DNA of 64,000 nt from Ferruginibacter sp. (GTDB lineage Bacteria; Bacteroidota; Bacteroidia; Chitinophagales; Chitinophagaceae): the NCBI GenBank assembly GCA_016786725.1, contig JAEUVU010000019.1, positions 124,001-188,000 on the forward strand. Reading direction: 5' to 3'. The position numbers and the translations under genes were made by a program. Shown in pieces: positions 26,501-33,994 of this stretch (position 1 is the first letter of the stretch; each line of letters begins with the position of its first letter). The notes under the pieces were generated by a model that worked only from the letters and a program-made list of their open reading frames with translations, was not told the DNA's origin and ran no database searches.

Positions 26501-27172
26501 CAGGTCAAGATCGCCGCGGCGGTAAGCATCCTGTGTTTTTTCCAGTATATCATACCTCGATTCATCAATATCAATTTTCTTACGTTTTTTTTCTTTGGCC
26601 ATATCTGCATAGGCTTCCATCACAATTTTCTCTGTTTCAAAATAATTTTCAACACCGGTAGCTCTTTTACCCAACTTTTTTCCAGATTGATAGATGTATA
26701 GATCCAAAAAAGTATCTTCTTCAAAATCTTCTTTTGGCTTGTAAGAGCGGTATAGCAGGCTGTTAACAACGGTAGGCTCGCTGCTCATCGCAGCTTTCAG
26801 TTCATCTTCGTACTTATCAATACGAAAGGAGTTTTCGGTTAGATAATTTCCCCTGGGAGCACGGGTAAAATCAGCATAGTTCTCCTTAATATTATTCATA
26901 CTCACCATTTCGCCCTGCCAGGTATCGGGGTTAAGTTCCAAAGCAACGGCTTCCACGCTTTTAAGGGCCATGTAAAATGAGTCGCTTAAATGAAATGCCA
27001 GCTTATTGCTTACATGCATGGTGCCAAACAGGTAAGATGGTTTGGTTAAACCATTACCGGTAATCTCCCACAAAAGACTGGGGTATTTGGCTGTTGTTTT
27101 TTTTTGGGCCGAAACCGAAACAGAAAAAAGCAGAAAGCTGCAGAGCAGAATATTACCGGGCTTTATAAACAT
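23492..27172 (-). CDS. Very large secreted TraB/GumN-family protein
   Basis: This protein has 1226 residues from the ATG at 27172, where a signal peptide begins (MFIKPGNILLCSFLLFSVSVSAQKK). The frame stays open 56 codons further upstream, but those residues are not signal-like. Residues about 28-280 are a TraB/GumN domain: LLWEITGNGLTKPSYLFGTMHV at the start, and FAGVGAAHLPGPRGVIELLRKMGY carrying the conserved GAAH at the end. TraB proteins are putative metal-dependent hydrolases related to TIKI proteases. The remaining ~900 residues are unassigned. They include segments that could be helical repeats (LFSKDSATQKKAQQSIPNIYFGEKGVPQIAAIL). Such a long extension is unusual for a family whose members are usually near 300 residues. 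Confidence 0.8.
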   Translation of the reverse strand: MFIKPGNILLCSFLLFSVSVSAQKKTTAKYPSLLWEITGNGLTKPSYLFGTMHVSNKLAFHLSDSFYMALKSVEAVALELNPDTWQGEMVSMNNIKENYADFTRAPRGNYLTENSFRIDKYEDELKAAMSSEPTVVNSLLYRSYKPKEDFEEDTFLDLYIYQSGKKLGKRATGVENYFETEKIVMEAYADMAKEKKRKKIDIDESRYDILEKTQDAYRRGDLDLMDSLDRMLDRSEAFMEKFLFKRNEIQAYSMDTIMKKNSLFAGVGAAHLPGPRGVIELLRKMGYTLRPIQMTDRDAAQKEVVDKMKVPVNFTTHTSDDGFFSVAMPGPLFKLSAESQKLDRRQYSDMANGSYYLVTRIKTHAAFLGHTEKDVLNKVDSILYENIPGKILSKKQIIKNGYTGFDISNRTRRGDLQRYNIFVTPSEVLFFKTGGKENYVDGAEAEQFFSSIKLKEAGQVPVIFQPAHGEFSVKLPQQPTEYLNTINSDMNDRWEYEAVDKTTGDAYVIFKKSLHNFRFLDEDNFELGLLEESFRNPDHFEKQLSREFKSFRDYPALDVKEKQKDGSTVHARYIIRGPHYYVIAAKSKSKKADFSSYFNSFNFLPFKYNAATVYVDTFMHFTVNTPVAPRLNNEVRQITENAVTANAASGYFNYWPKAKNGSFMSNTTGEMIGVSVQEFPKYYYAKDSAAFLADEMKTYFDNAGLVLYKTDTLNLKHDVKGFRYSLRDTGSSRAINRMLLLKDNYTFSLVSLGDTIAEQSGFIKSFYSSIMPAEKKLGRSIYENRLDEFMEDLFSKDSATQKKAQQSIPNIYFGEKGVPQIAAILQKLNLSNKDYFDSKVKLVSELGYIKDTIKETVVPLLKNIFEKTADTSVFQNEVFKALARHKTQKAYSLFKELILQEPPVFSDNYEYSSLFRSLGDSLLLARTLFPELLQLSSLNDYKDHVLSLLVTLVDSNLIKGADYESYFTKIYFDAKVELKKLQIKDEKTLEKELLKEDDDNSGVKYTPVYSSYNKSGLDDYSVLLLPFYEKRKNVQLFFERLLQSREPEVRMTAAVLMLRNNIPVADSIITNLAADNLHRSKLYTKMEKAKRLDKFPAKYKDQLEMAKSFLLADKNYARVDSIIFIKKQVTSYLDKKGVVYFFKYRVNKEDDWKIGISGLQPEDEKGIYTDDKLTSMTDRKIKKDEPLGDQLQAQLKKILFSFHKSARNFYGSNSYSNYRAIDSYGD

Positions 27173-27327
27173 TATCAGTAAAGTTAATAAAAAGATGGGT
27201 ACTGTATAAAGATGCACAGAAGTACAGAAATCACAAAATTCTGCCTTCTTATTTAACGCTTTATATGATGATTTTGTAAACCTAAGGCAGACAAAAAAAT
27301 TTCCCCGCAAATACGTTTGTAATTCAT

Positions 27328-27335
27328 TACCTTTG
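27328..27335 (+). promoter_or_regulatory. -7 promoter element upstream of queA
   Basis: TACCTTTG matches TAnnTTTG exactly. It predicts a leader of about 90 bases before the queA ATG at 27434. No TTG box is evident at the expected distance. Confidence 0.45.
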
Positions 27336-27433
27336 CCCACTTTAAATCATGCCGTAACATGATAAATGTCCTCAAGCAGGGCTCAATCACTGTACATTTA
27401 CAGGCATGTGACACAATAAAATAAAACCGTTAC

Positions 27434-28483
27434 ATGAAATTATCCCAATTCCGCTTTGACCTTCCTCTAAACCTGATTGCCCAAAACCCCACCAAACGCC
27501 GCGAAGACAGCCGTATGATGGTTATTGACCGTAAAACGGGCAACATTGAGAACAAACATTTTAAAGAGATACTGGATTATTTTGATGATAAGGATGTGTT
27601 TGTGGTAAATAATACCAAGGTTTTTCCTGCACGTATGTACGGCCGCAAAGAAAAGACAGGCGCCAAGATTGAAGTGTTTCTTTTGCGTGAACTGAACAAA
27701 GCAAATAAGCTTTGGGATGTAATTGTTGACCCTGCCCGTAAAATTCGTGTGGGCAATAAATTATATTTTGGTGAAAGTGATGAACTGGTTGCCGAAGTGA
27801 TTGACAATACGACCAGCCGTGGCCGTACCATCCGTTTTTTATGGGATAGTTCTGAAGAAGAATTTCGCCAGATGCTGGAAATTTTAGGAGAAACTCCATT
27901 ACCTAAATACATTAAGCGCAAGCCGGATGAAGAAGATAAAGAGCGTTACCAAACGGTATATGCCAAGCATGAGGGCGCTGTGGCTGCACCAACTGCAGGC
28001 CTGCATTTTAGCCAGGAACTGATCAAAAGGCTGGAGATAAAAGGTATCCGTTTTGCAGAAGCAACCCTGCATACCGGCCTGGGAACCTTCCGCCCTATTG
28101 AGGTGGAAGACCTGAGCAAACATAAAATGGATGCAGAATACTACCGTATTGAAGAAACAGCCTGCAACATTGTTAACAAAGCAAAAGAAAGCGGGCACCG
28201 CATTTGCTCTATCGGTACTACCACCATGAGGGCAATGGAATCTTCTTTTACGGCTCAGAAATTATTAAAGCCATCCGAAGGCTGGACGAATCATTTTATT
28301 CACCCGCCATACAACTTTAATATTGCTGATTCTTTGGTTACCAATTTTCATCTGCCAAAAACCAGTTTACTGATCATGGCCTGTGCATTTGCCGGTTACG
28401 ACCTGATGATGGAAGCTTATAAAAAAGCGATCAAGGATAAATACCGTTTCTTCAGCTATGGAGATGCGATGCTGATCATCTAA
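27434..28483 (+). CDS. queA: S-adenosylmethionine:tRNA ribosyltransferase-isomerase QueA
   Basis: This 349-residue protein is full length and matches QueA throughout. It opens with [31 protein letters not shown]. The [23 protein letters not shown] segment, [13 protein letters not shown] and the C-terminal [38 protein letters not shown] are all present. It transfers the ribosyl part of AdoMet to preQ1 in tRNA to form epoxyqueuosine. The next enzyme, QueG, is encoded at 61209 in the same window but not in the same operon. A strong hairpin terminator follows 21 bases after the stop. Confidence 0.97.
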   Translation: MKLSQFRFDLPLNLIAQNPTKRREDSRMMVIDRKTGNIENKHFKEILDYFDDKDVFVVNNTKVFPARMYGRKEKTGAKIEVFLLRELNKANKLWDVIVDPARKIRVGNKLYFGESDELVAEVIDNTTSRGRTIRFLWDSSEEEFRQMLEILGETPLPKYIKRKPDEEDKERYQTVYAKHEGAVAAPTAGLHFSQELIKRLEIKGIRFAEATLHTGLGTFRPIEVEDLSKHKMDAEYYRIEETACNIVNKAKESGHRICSIGTTTMRAMESSFTAQKLLKPSEGWTNHFIHPPYNFNIADSLVTNFHLPKTSLLIMACAFAGYDLMMEAYKKAIKDKYRFFSYGDAMLII

Positions 28484-28504
28484 AATATTCAGGAAAGATT
28501 TTTG

Positions 28505-28531
28505 ATCTCCGCCGCTGGCGGAGATTTTTTT
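28505..28531 (+). terminator. Rho-independent terminator of queA
   Basis: ATCTCCGCC and GGCGGAGAT form a 9-bp stem with a 3-base loop, followed by seven Ts. Confidence 0.9.
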
Positions 28532-28600
28532 GCCACAGAGGCACAAAAGGCACAGAAAATATAAATTGAGGTTTCTGTGCTTCTGCGTCATCTGTGGCAA
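28530..28600. repeat. 'CCACAGAGGCACAG' family palindromic repeat, copy 3
   Basis: The left arm at 28530-28558 begins TTGCCACAGAGGCACAAAAG. The right arm at 28572-28600 is the near reverse complement, reading TTGCCACAGATGACGCAGAA on the minus strand. It directly abuts the queA terminator T-run. Confidence 0.8.
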
Positions 28601-28629
28601 ACTCATTTTTTGCCGCAGGCAAAAAAGAA

Positions 28630-28649
28630 GCCCCGATAGAAATCGGGGC
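28630..28649. terminator. GCCCCGAT hairpin upstream of the Mpo1-like gene
   Basis: GCCCCGAT and ATCGGGGC form a perfect 8-bp stem with an AGAA loop. It is preceded by a second small hairpin (TTTTTTGCC/GGCAAAAAA, 28606-28626). It could end readthrough from queA or be the remnant of a leader. A minimal ATG-AAA-AAC-CAA-ATA-TAA frame follows it at 28668, but I do not call it a gene. Confidence 0.5.
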
Positions 28650-28761
28650 CGTTTAATCCAATATCCTATGAAAAACCAAATATAAGACGCTGAAACAGGT
28701 TGTTTTGTTGCAAATTAATTGTTAAGAGATTTAATTATCTTTAGTTAACAAATTGCAAATC

Positions 28762-29226
28762 ATGAAAACAATACAACAATGGCTAAGCGAATATGGTGAA
28801 AGCCACCAGGATCATACCAATAAAACAATACACTGGATATGTGTTCCATCTATTTTCTTTTCGGTTGTAGGTTTGTTGTATTGTATAAAGCTGCCTCTTG
28901 CTATTTCCGGTATGCAGTTAAATGTTGCAATAATTGTGCTGGCGCTGGTAACCATTTATTATTTCGCACTTTCTAAAACGCTTTGGATTGGTTTGTTTTT
29001 ATTTGCAGTTTTCTGCCTGTGGCTTTGCAACCTCATTGAAAATGCCAGCTTTATGCAACTCTGGCTTTTCTGTGTTATTGTTTTTGTTGTGGCCTGGATT
29101 GGACAGTTTTATGGCCATAAGATTGAAGGCAAAAAGCCCTCTTTTTTTAAAGACATCCAGTTCTTGATGATTGGCCCGGCCTGGCTGATGAGTTTTATTT
29201 ATAAGAAACTGGGAATAGGATTATAA
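28762..29226 (+). CDS. Mpo1-like (DUF962) membrane protein
   Basis: This protein has 154 residues from the ATG at 28762; an in-frame TTG nine bases earlier is less likely. The N-terminus MKTIQQWLSEYGESHQDHTNKTIHWICVPSIFFSVVGLL holds the family's conserved histidines (H-x-D-H and H-W). Hydrophobic helices follow, and a C-terminal HKIEGKKPSFFKDIQFLMIGPAWLMSF matches DUF962 proteins. The yeast member Mpo1 is an Fe-dependent dioxygenase acting on 2-hydroxy fatty acids. The bacterial role is not known. The histidine pattern suggests the same chemistry. Its stop is one base before the AraC-type regulator gene, so the two are likely co-transcribed. Confidence 0.88.
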   Translation: MKTIQQWLSEYGESHQDHTNKTIHWICVPSIFFSVVGLLYCIKLPLAISGMQLNVAIIVLALVTIYYFALSKTLWIGLFLFAVFCLWLCNLIENASFMQLWLFCVIVFVVAWIGQFYGHKIEGKKPSFFKDIQFLMIGPAWLMSFIYKKLGIGL

Positions 29227-29227
29227 A

Positions 29228-30046
29228 ATGATTTTTGAAGTTCACATACCAGCCTTTCCACTGAATCAATTTGTAGAAAGCTTTATTTACTACCGTGATT
29301 ATAATCCTGAGCACTCCATTGACAGGTTTTTACCTGATGGCAATGTTAATATTGTAATTGACCTGAAAGACCGTCCGCAATACATATATGACAATGAAAC
29401 TTTAAAAGAAATTCAGGCGTGCCGGCATGTATGGTTTTCCGGCATCAGGAACAGCTTTATTACAATCCCCTCGGGCAAAGAAAGTGAAATGTTTATCATC
29501 AATTTTCACAAAGGAAGATCTTACCCTTTTGTAGAAATGCCATTACATGAGCTTACTGACAGCGTTGTAGATGGCGACCTGGTTTTAACCAATGAAATTA
29601 TGAACCTCCGGGAGATGATCCTGGAATCAGTATTGATACAACAGAAGTTCCTGGTAGTTGAAAATTACCTCGTTAAAAAATTCCGGAGCAAACTTATTAT
29701 AAACCCGTTCATTGAATTTGCGGTAAATAAAATTCTGAGCTCTCCAAACCAATTGTCTATTGAACAGATATCAGCCAAGGTTGGCTATTCTCAAAAACAT
29801 CTTATAAAATTATTTAAGGATAATGTAGGGCTTACACCAAAAGGGTTTCTCAAGATCATACGTTTTCAAAAAGCAATTGAAGAAATTGCAGCCGCTAAAA
29901 TTACGGACTGGACGGGTATTGCTTATGAAAGCGGCTATTACGACCAGGCACATTTTATTAACGACTTCAAGGCTTTTTCAGGATACACACCACAACAATA
30001 CCTGCAAAAACAGTACGACCATCTTAATTATATCCGGGTTGATTAA
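29228..30046 (+). CDS. AraC-family transcriptional regulator
   Basis: This 272-residue protein has an N-terminal sensing domain of the type found in many Bacteroidota AraC proteins (LNQFVESFIYYRDYNPEHSIDRFLPDGNVNIVIDL). Its C-terminal DNA-binding domain, about residues 170-265, has two helix-turn-helix units. The first is LSIEQISAKVGYSQKHLIKLFKDNVGLTPKGF. The second is WTGIAYESGYYDQAHFINDFKAFSGYTPQQYL, the classic AraC signature. The effector is unknown. It starts one base after the Mpo1-like gene, so it may control that gene or respond to the same cue. The DUF4287/DUF5655 gene follows about 100 bases later. Confidence 0.92.
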   Translation: MIFEVHIPAFPLNQFVESFIYYRDYNPEHSIDRFLPDGNVNIVIDLKDRPQYIYDNETLKEIQACRHVWFSGIRNSFITIPSGKESEMFIINFHKGRSYPFVEMPLHELTDSVVDGDLVLTNEIMNLREMILESVLIQQKFLVVENYLVKKFRSKLIINPFIEFAVNKILSSPNQLSIEQISAKVGYSQKHLIKLFKDNVGLTPKGFLKIIRFQKAIEEIAAAKITDWTGIAYESGYYDQAHFINDFKAFSGYTPQQYLQKQYDHLNYIRVD

Positions 30047-30142
30047 GCCTGCGGTACTGCAGGTAAAATTTTTCCAATACAAAGCCAGTCTGATTAAGTT
30101 GCTTTGTCCCCGAAACAATCCTTAAATAAAAAATCAAACATC

Positions 30143-30718
30143 ATGGCAAAAACATCCGGCGAATTTGAACAGGAATTTATACAAACCGCCAAAGAAAAAA
30201 CAGGCAAAACCGTTGAACAATGGTATCCCGTGGTTAAAGCTTCGGGGCTCTCAAAGCAAATGGAGATAACCAACTGGCTAAAAGCTGAACATAAAATGAA
30301 CCATTTGCAGGCGCAATTACTTGCGGGGCTGTTTTTAAATAATGGTAAGCCCGTTTACCAGAACGAAAATGCATTACTTGATAACCAGTTTGCAAAAAGC
30401 GAAAATATGCGGCCTTTGTTTGAGGCTGTTTCAGAAAAAATATTAACCCTGTTCCCCGATACACAGCTTATTCCCAAAAAAACCTATCTTTCTTATACCG
30501 CAGCCAGGGAATTTGCTGCCATTAATATTAAACCTGCTGAAATACGCCTGGGTATGGATTTGGGAGATATGGCTTTTGATGAAACAGTACAAAAAACAAA
30601 ATTATCAGGCCCGATGCCGAGAATATCACATATGGCTGTAATTACAGACATAAAACAGTTTGATAAAAAACTTTCCGGCCTGCTGCAATTATCTTACAAC
30701 AGAACCCATAAAAAATAA
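30143..30718 (+). CDS. DUF4287 and DUF5655 domain protein
   Basis: This protein has 191 residues from the ATG at 30143. An upstream in-frame ATG at 30104 would add a low-complexity 13-residue tail and is less likely. Residues 1-65 are a DUF4287 domain (TGKTVEQWYPVVKASGLSKQMEITNWLKAEHKMNHLQAQLLA). The C-terminal half is DUF5655 (LFEAVSEKILTLFPDTQLIPKKTYLSYTAAREFAAIN). The second part has the fold of putative transport-like proteins, with no known activity. It is soluble and cytoplasmic. It ends one base before the TolB-like gene (TAA-T-ATG), so translation is likely coupled. Confidence 0.86.
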   Translation: MAKTSGEFEQEFIQTAKEKTGKTVEQWYPVVKASGLSKQMEITNWLKAEHKMNHLQAQLLAGLFLNNGKPVYQNENALLDNQFAKSENMRPLFEAVSEKILTLFPDTQLIPKKTYLSYTAAREFAAINIKPAEIRLGMDLGDMAFDETVQKTKLSGPMPRISHMAVITDIKQFDKKLSGLLQLSYNRTHKK

Positions 30719-30719
30719 T

Positions 30720-32084
30720 ATGCGTATCAAAAATATCATCACAGCGGGTTTAGTAACATCGCTATTTTCATTTAAAGCTTATACTCAAACTCCGCAAGGC
30801 TTACAATATTTTAAACAACATGGTGAAATATTATTGAAAGATGGAGGTAAATGGAAGTCGGTAAACCAAAAATACGATGCTTCCGACTCTTCCTCTGCCA
30901 GCTATTTTGGTTGGGAATTTTCAAAAGGAATAAATGACAATACCCTCCGTTTCAAGTCAACAGCCTATGTACCCAAAAAATCTGAATGGAAAATACTTTC
31001 TGAAGGTTATTTTACCTGGGATGCAAAAAAACAAAAGATTGTTTGCATGGCCGTAAATGCATCCACAGGGGTGGTAAATGCAGAATCTGAAAATATTTTT
31101 GAAAGCGGGTGGATTATGAAGGAGTTGGGCGAAAAACAGAAAGTGCAGCTGAAAATAGCTGATAACAGCCTGGAGGCAACTGACTACAAAATGAAAAACA
31201 ACAGGTGGCAAGCAAAGCCTCCAATAAACTTCAGCAGGCTTGAGCAACCATCGGGCAACCTCACTTTTATGAGTACCAGGGATGGCAATTTTGAAATTTA
31301 CAGTATGGATGCCAAAGGCGAAAACCTGAAAAACCTCTCCTGCAACAAAGCGGTGGATTATGCTTTTTCTTATGCAGACGATGGCAGGCTGGCATTTTAC
31401 ACAAACAGGGATGGCAATGATGAGATTTATGTAATGGATGCAGATGGGAAAAAGCAAACCAACATCACTAACAACCCTGCAAGCGACCGCATACCGGCCT
31501 TTTCGCCAGATGGAAAACAAATTGTGTTTGTGTCTGACAGGGAAGACAAAAGAGTTGAGTTATATATAATGGATGCTGATGGTAAAAACCTGAGGCGGCT
31601 TACCAACAATGAATATTTTGAAGATGCCGGTGGCTTTTCGCCTGATGGGAAGAAAATAATTTTTTCCCGTGAATTAAAAGACCTGAATGATACCAGCAGA
31701 AAAGCTGTTGGCAATGGTGAAATATTCATCATGGATGCAGATGGCAGCAATGAAAAACAGCTTACTTACAGGCCCGGTTATGATGGCGGCCCGCAGTTTT
31801 CGCCTGACGGAACAAAGATTGCTTTTTACGGCAAAACAGCAGACGGGAATTATGAAATATTTTTGATGGATGCTGATGGAAAAAATATCATTAATCTTAC
31901 TGAAGACCCGCTGGAAGACTATTCCCCTTCCTGGTCTCCGGACGGAAAATGGATAGGTTATACCAATGGCAATTCAAAAAATTATGATGCCTGGATTATC
32001 AACCTGGAAACAAAAATAAAAACAAGACTGACCACTCAACCAAAAAGAGATGAAAGCCCTTTTTGGCAACCGGTAAAAAAATAA
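30720..32084 (+). CDS. Secreted TolB-like beta-propeller (PD40 repeat) protein
   Basis: This protein has 454 residues from the ATG at 30720, which begins a signal peptide (MRIKNIITAGLVTSLFSFKAYTQ). The N-terminal ~180 residues look like a lipocalin or SnoaL-like beta domain of unknown type. From about 185 on there are at least five PD40 propeller blades, each with the pattern EIYVMDADGK, LTNN, FSPDGKKIVF. The repeats bind or scaffold other proteins in TolB. Outside TolB their ligand is usually unknown. No Tol-Pal genes are nearby, so this is not TolB proper. It is followed 7 bases later by the YciI-like gene. Confidence 0.87.
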   Translation: MRIKNIITAGLVTSLFSFKAYTQTPQGLQYFKQHGEILLKDGGKWKSVNQKYDASDSSSASYFGWEFSKGINDNTLRFKSTAYVPKKSEWKILSEGYFTWDAKKQKIVCMAVNASTGVVNAESENIFESGWIMKELGEKQKVQLKIADNSLEATDYKMKNNRWQAKPPINFSRLEQPSGNLTFMSTRDGNFEIYSMDAKGENLKNLSCNKAVDYAFSYADDGRLAFYTNRDGNDEIYVMDADGKKQTNITNNPASDRIPAFSPDGKQIVFVSDREDKRVELYIMDADGKNLRRLTNNEYFEDAGGFSPDGKKIIFSRELKDLNDTSRKAVGNGEIFIMDADGSNEKQLTYRPGYDGGPQFSPDGTKIAFYGKTADGNYEIFLMDADGKNIINLTEDPLEDYSPSWSPDGKWIGYTNGNSKNYDAWIINLETKIKTRLTTQPKRDESPFWQPVKK

Positions 32085-32091
32085 CAACTAC

Positions 32092-32550
32092 ATGAAAGCA
32101 ATTCTGGTTTTATGCATTGTATGCCTGCAGGGATTTTCTGCAACCGCACAAAACCTCAATCCTAAATACGATTCAGCATTGGCAAAAAAATACAATGCCG
32201 ATGATTATGGTATGAAGAAATATGTACTTGTTATTCTTAAAACCGGCAGCAACATTACCGACGATAAAAAATTAAGAGACAGTTTATTTGCGGGCCACAT
32301 GGCCAACATAAAGCGCCTGGTTGAGATTAACAAGCTGGTTATTGCCGGACCTTTGGGCAAGAATGATAAAACCTACCGCGGCATTTTTATTTTAGATGTA
32401 AGAACTACTGAAGAAGCCAATGCCTTGGTACAAACCGACCCGGCTGTTAAAGGTGAATTGTTGGCAGCAGAATTTTATGAATGGTATGGTTCAGCAGCAC
32501 TACCGGCATATCTGGATGCATCTGAAAAAGTGGGTAAGAATAGTTTTTAA
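32092..32550 (+). CDS. Exported YciI-like protein
   Basis: This 152-residue protein has a signal peptide (MKAILVLCIVCLQGFSATAQ) and a single YciI-like ferredoxin-fold domain. The domain shows KKYVLVILKTGSNITDDKKLRDSLFAGHMANIKRLVEINKLVIAGPLG and ending YRGIFILDVRTTEEANALVQTDPAVK. The His-Asp type site common in YciI (GHM and the later TDP) is present. Most YciI proteins are cytosolic. Exported forms occur in Bacteroidota and have no known role. It follows the TolB-like gene in one transcription unit and ends next to a palindromic repeat that separates it from convergent lysC. Confidence 0.85.
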   Translation: MKAILVLCIVCLQGFSATAQNLNPKYDSALAKKYNADDYGMKKYVLVILKTGSNITDDKKLRDSLFAGHMANIKRLVEINKLVIAGPLGKNDKTYRGIFILDVRTTEEANALVQTDPAVKGELLAAEFYEWYGSAALPAYLDASEKVGKNSF

Positions 32551-32558
32551 GAAATAAA

Positions 32559-32637
32559 AATGCAAAGTCAAAATTCAAAAAATCACGGCTTCAATCCGAA
32601 GAGTTTTTTGACTTTTTACTTTTGAATTAATTTTTTG
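32559..32637. repeat. 'AAAAGTCAAAATTAAAAA' family repeat between convergent genes
   Basis: AAAGTCAAAATTCAAAAAA (left) and the reverse complement of AATTCAAAAGTAAAAAGTCA (right) flank a smaller CTTC/GAAG hairpin. It lies exactly between the YciI-like gene and lysC 3' ends and may act as a two-way transcription end. Related copies are at 46261 and, fused to another repeat, inside hldD at 43249. Confidence 0.65.
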
Positions 32638-32639
32638 CC

Positions 32640-33959
32640 TTACAAATTAAACAACCCCTTATTCAGCAACTGCAGCGTTTCATCTTTATACCTACGGTCT
32701 ATTAATAAAGAAACATTGTGTTTACTTCCTCCGTAACTTACCATACGCACCGGTATCGGCTCAAGTGCATCAAATATTTTCTTCATCACATCTTTTGTTT
32801 CGGCAATTTCGTTGCCTACAATAGACACAATGGTTTGATTGGTATCAATTTCAACCGTACCAAAAGCTTCCAGTTCCTTTGAAATTTCTCCCAGGTGTAT
32901 ATCATCATCAATAGTCACAGAAACTGCTACTTCAGATGTAGTGATCATATCAATTGATGTACGATGTTTTTCAAACACTTCAAAAACCTTACGCAGGAAA
33001 CCATAGGCCAGCAACATACGGCTGCTCTTTATGCGTATAGCTGTAATGCCATCCTTTGCAGCAACTGCTTTTACGCCAACACTACCGGCTTTTTCAGCAA
33101 TCAGGGTTCCTTTGGCAGATGGTTCTAAAGTATTCAATAATCTTACCGGCACATTAAAGAACTGCGCAGGCCATATACTTGCCGGGTGCAAAATTTTTGC
33201 ACCAAAATAAGCAAGCTCAGCAGCTTCTTCAAAACTCAATTGTTCAATGGCTTTTGTTTTATCAACGATACGGGGATCGTTATTGTGCATGCCGTCAATA
33301 TCGGTCCATATTTCGCAAACGCTTGCATTGATGGCTGCTGCAATTAATGATGCACTGTAATCACTTCCTCCCCTTTTCAGATTATCAACTTCGCCTTTTG
33401 CATTGCGGCTGATGTAGCCCTGGGTAATGAAAATATTTGTATCCTTATGCTTATTTAAAAGTTGGGCAAGCTTAACTTTTATTGTACCAACCTGTGGCTC
33501 ATCATAACTGTCAATGGTCATAAAATCAAGCGCCGGTAAAAGCACATGATCAATCTTTTTTTCTTCTAAATAAATACTGAATAATTTGGTGCTTAATAAT
33601 TCTCCCTGCGCCAGTATATCTTTATTCAATGCCTGGCTGAATGATATCTTTAAAATGATGGTAAGAAATTCAAAGTGCTCATTCAAAACATGATTTGCTT
33701 TTTTTCTCGGTTCTTCTTCTGCCAATAATTCTAAAACAAATTTTTTATAGTGCGCCTGCAAAGCTTCTATTTGTTGCTTTGCACTGGATCTGTCGCCATT
33801 TGCAAGTGAGTCGCTTATTTCAACCAATGCATTGGTTGTACCGCTTAATGCAGAAAGCACAACTATTTTTCGTTCCTCATCACGGGTTACCAGGTTTGCC
33901 ACTTCATGCATGCGGTGCGGCTTGCCCACGCTGGTGCCGCCAAACTTCATTACTTTCAT
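32640..33959 (-). CDS. lysC: Aspartate kinase (lysine/threonine pathway)
   Basis: This 439-residue protein is a monofunctional aspartokinase. The catalytic domain opens KVMKFGGTSVGKPHRMHEV and has the family motifs IFITQGYISRNAKGEVDNLKRGGSDYSASLIAAAINA and VCEIWTDIDGMHNNDPRIV. Two ACT-type segments follow from about 290 (LRKVFEVFEKHRTSIDMITTSEVAVSVTID and VSIVGNEIAE). These usually bind lysine or threonine for feedback control. It makes aspartyl phosphate, the first step towards Lys, Met, Thr and diaminopimelate. It has its own -7 box at 33983 and follows the Ldh-family gene by 35 bases, so it may be read from two promoters. Confidence 0.95.
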   Translation of the reverse strand: MKVMKFGGTSVGKPHRMHEVANLVTRDEERKIVVLSALSGTTNALVEISDSLANGDRSSAKQQIEALQAHYKKFVLELLAEEEPRKKANHVLNEHFEFLTIILKISFSQALNKDILAQGELLSTKLFSIYLEEKKIDHVLLPALDFMTIDSYDEPQVGTIKVKLAQLLNKHKDTNIFITQGYISRNAKGEVDNLKRGGSDYSASLIAAAINASVCEIWTDIDGMHNNDPRIVDKTKAIEQLSFEEAAELAYFGAKILHPASIWPAQFFNVPVRLLNTLEPSAKGTLIAEKAGSVGVKAVAAKDGITAIRIKSSRMLLAYGFLRKVFEVFEKHRTSIDMITTSEVAVSVTIDDDIHLGEISKELEAFGTVEIDTNQTIVSIVGNEIAETKDVMKKIFDALEPIPVRMVSYGGSKHNVSLLIDRRYKDETLQLLNKGLFNL

Positions 33960-33982
33960 CTCTCCTAAAAAATTTTGAGTCG

Positions 33983-33990
33983 CAAAGATA
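33983..33990 (-). promoter_or_regulatory. -7 promoter element of lysC
   Basis: On the minus strand this reads TATCTTTG, an exact TAnnTTTG match, 23 bases before the lysC ATG. It sits between the Ldh-family gene and lysC. Confidence 0.5.
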
Positions 33991-33994
33991 AGTG

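Noticed and set aside
28668..28685. Five-codon frame ATG-AAA-AAC-CAA-ATA-TAA after a hairpin, as a leader peptide
   Set aside because: It is too short to support, has no regulatory codons and is 77 bases from the next gene. It was mentioned only as context for the hairpin.
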